Origin: a virus | Length of the DNA stretch: 42,784 nucleotides | Reading direction: 5' to 3' (one strand) | IMG/VR virus record: IMGVR_UViG_3300021957_000089 | Span: 1-42,784 of that record | Shown: one piece after another, positions 41,516 to 42,784 of the stretch | Position numbering within the stretch: the stretch's first letter is position 1 | Layout: each line of letters opens with the position of its first letter | Notes under the pieces: generated by a model | Databases searched by the model: none | Seen by the model: the letters and a program-made list of their open reading frames with translations, nothing else | What the model was told of the DNA's origin: nothing | Made by a program: the position numbers and the translations under genes

Positions 41516-41534
41516 CTTTTTTGTATTATTTATG

Positions 41535-41565
41535 TAAATATAGTCATTGTTTTCAACAAAAACAA
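41535..41565 (-). promoter_or_regulatory. Candidate early promoter (TTG-N20-TATATTTA)
   Basis: On the minus strand, TTG (41565-41563) is followed by 20 bases and TATATTTA (41542-41535), one base away from TAnnTTTG. It would start transcription about 14 bases before the ATG at 41515 and drive the long early operon. Confidence 0.5.
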
Positions 41566-41610
41566 CTCTTATTAACAATATTTTTAGCTTTACGCCACAT
41601 TTTTTTCATT

Positions 41611-41647
41611 ACCCTAGGTTAGACTTTGCCCTAGGTCGCCCTCGGTC
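41611..41647. repeat. GC-rich short repeats upstream of the early promoter
   Basis: Three 10-base units, ACCCTAGGTT (41611-41620), GCCCTAGGTC (41628-41637) and GCCCTCGGTC (41638-41647), form a GC-rich patch in an AT-rich, non-coding gap. They lie about 45-80 bases upstream of the candidate -33 element of the early promoter. The gap between genes (41516-41790, 275 bases) holds only this, the promoter and a terminator. Confidence 0.6.
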
Positions 41648-41671
41648 GTCCGTGATAGTGAATTGCATAAT

Positions 41672-41699
41672 AAAAAAAACAAGTTAAATTAATAACTTG
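41672..41699 (-). terminator. AT-rich hairpin terminator
   Basis: On the minus strand, CAAGTTA (41699-41693) pairs with TAACTTG (41686-41680) across a six-base loop and is followed by eight T. It lies about 90 bases after the zinc-ribbon gene and probably ends its transcript. Confidence 0.6.
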
Positions 41700-41790
41700 C
41701 TTTAATTGTTAAACACCACTAGCTAACACAAATATTCCAATTATAATTAGCCATCCTATTATTGTATTTATATATTCTTTGAATTTATTT

Positions 41791-42784
41791 CTAGGCATAT
41801 TCTCTCTGACTAAAGTGATCTTTGCATTCGTTTATTATTTCTTCATTGTTATTTGTTTCAATATCAATTTCAGTATCTCCAATTTTAATTATATATACAT
41901 CATTAACATTACATAAATTACGTAGACCATCCATAAACGTATTGCATAGATATTCTAGGCATGATGGTACTTGTACTCCTAAAGCACCAACTTCCATTAC
42001 AAATTGTTTTGTATTATTGTAATCACTCCATACTAATTCATCAATACCATGTTGATCATTAACTGCATTTTCACATACAATATAATTACCATGCATATCA
42101 GTATTTATTGAATCTTCATGTATATTGTCTTCTCTTTCTTCACAGTATACTGAATCATCTACGTGTATGTAGTCAGACTCGTAGTTTGAGTATGCACATT
42201 CATTGTTTAGAAAATAACAATTTTCACGTTCTGAATAACTAGCACAATCACCACAATATGTATCACCATCGATATTTATTTCATCATCTCGTTCTACATC
42301 ATTTTCACAACTTTGACACATTGTATTGTGTCTTACATAACCATCAGTTTCTCTTAGTTTATCTCCACTTCCTTGATTGGCTATATAACCATCATTCTTT
42401 ACATACATTGTATCCATAAATGGATAATAATTCCATTCAGTCTCTATGTTGACACGTACATTACGATCAAGTGTTTTGATTTTACCATCTTTGATATACT
42501 GAAATGATTTGATTGCATCATAACTTTGTCGTTCTTTCCATGCATAATTTTTAGTCTTACAATATTCTATAACCATTTGTATTGTACTGTCTGTGCCGTA
42601 TATTCTGTCAATAAAAGCAACTGTGTCATCAAAATATACTTTATTCCATATGCTTTTCATCCAAATTATTGCACGTCCAACTAAATTTCCGTCATTATCA
42701 GTCACAATTATCATTTTGATACCTTTTTGATTGTAAATATCAAGATAATCTTCACATGAACTGTATCTCATACAGCTCTGTGAT
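41791..42784 (-). CDS. Partial protein with two Cys-x-x-Cys pairs (zinc ribbon-like)
   Basis: The frame is open to the window edge: residues before the Met at 42771 read Ser-Gln-Ser-Cys without a stop. The protein is therefore probably the C-terminal part of a longer one. Counting from that Met, residues 20-40 (MIIVTDNDGNLVGRAIIW) form a beta hairpin pattern I remember after a Ser-Cys-Met segment in proteins of large phages. Cys152-x-x-Cys155 and Cys173-x-x-Cys176 look like a zinc ribbon, and further Cys-containing, Tyr/Glu/Asp-rich repeats follow (about 185-250). The whole protein is strongly acidic. The function is unknown; nucleic-acid or protein binding is possible. Confidence 0.55.
   Translation of the reverse strand, partial: SQSCMRYSSCEDYLDIYNQKGIKMIIVTDNDGNLVGRAIIWMKSIWNKVYFDDTVAFIDRIYGTDSTIQMVIEYCKTKNYAWKERQSYDAIKSFQYIKDGKIKTLDRNVRVNIETEWNYYPFMDTMYVKNDGYIANQGSGDKLRETDGYVRHNTMCQSCENDVERDDEINIDGDTYCGDCASYSERENCYFLNNECAYSNYESDYIHVDDSVYCEEREDNIHEDSINTDMHGNYIVCENAVNDQHGIDELVWSDYNNTKQFVMEVGALGVQVPSCLEYLCNTFMDGLRNLCNVNDVYIIKIGDTEIDIETNNNEEIINECKDHFSQREYA

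Noticed and set aside
41516-41790. tRNA or small RNA in the largest gap
   Set aside because: I see no cloverleaf or CCA-type end. The gap is explained by a terminator, short repeats and a promoter.

Overview
This window looks like about 43 kb of a lytic, short-tailed (podovirus-type) double-stranded DNA phage infecting a member of the Bacteroidota, probably an aquatic flavobacterium. Four things point there: the AT-rich, A-rich and Shine-Dalgarno-poor start regions; promoter elements of the Bacteroidota type (TAnnTTTG, in one case with TTG 19 bases upstream); very dense coding; and a structural gene order (terminase, portal, scaffold, capsid, neck proteins, giant ejection protein) that resembles crAss-like and Cellulophaga-type podoviruses. 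I saw no integrase, transposase, tRNA, rRNA or CRISPR array. DNA polymerase and lysis genes are also absent, so the genome continues beyond both ends.

Layout. Positions 1-32042 are all on the plus strand and form the virion module: a partial gene, small genes (one with two GroES-like halves), terminase small and large subunits, portal, scaffold, major capsid protein, neck proteins, a large tail protein with proline-rich linkers, an adhesin/glycosylation cassette (15352-22603), a detached tail domain gene, and three internal/ejection proteins, the last 2080 residues long with a muramidase-like domain. Positions 32039-42784 are all on the minus strand and form the early/replication module: PD-(D/E)XK nucleases, primase-helicase, a winged-helix replication protein, a DnaA domain IV-like protein, an SSB-like protein, RecE-like nuclease and ERF annealase, a metallophosphoesterase, a MazG-like pyrophosphatase and several small unknowns. 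The two modules meet tail to tail with overlapping stop codons.

The most striking part is 14600-22600. It encodes proteins with Thr-Pro-Ala-Pro repeats in three separate genes, a protein with two 2-oxoglutarate/Fe(II) oxygenase domains (the first a clear prolyl 4-hydroxylase), a protein fusing an O-fucosyltransferase-like domain to a GT60-like domain (the family of the Skp1 hydroxyproline GlcNAc-transferase), a further GT-A-like glycosyltransferase, and a GDP-mannose 3,5-epimerase. Together these suggest a phage-encoded pathway that hydroxylates prolines in its own adhesin linkers and glycosylates them. It would resemble the Dictyostelium Skp1 pathway and plant arabinogalactan glycomodules. 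The enzyme families are read from motifs; the pathway and its substrate are inference.
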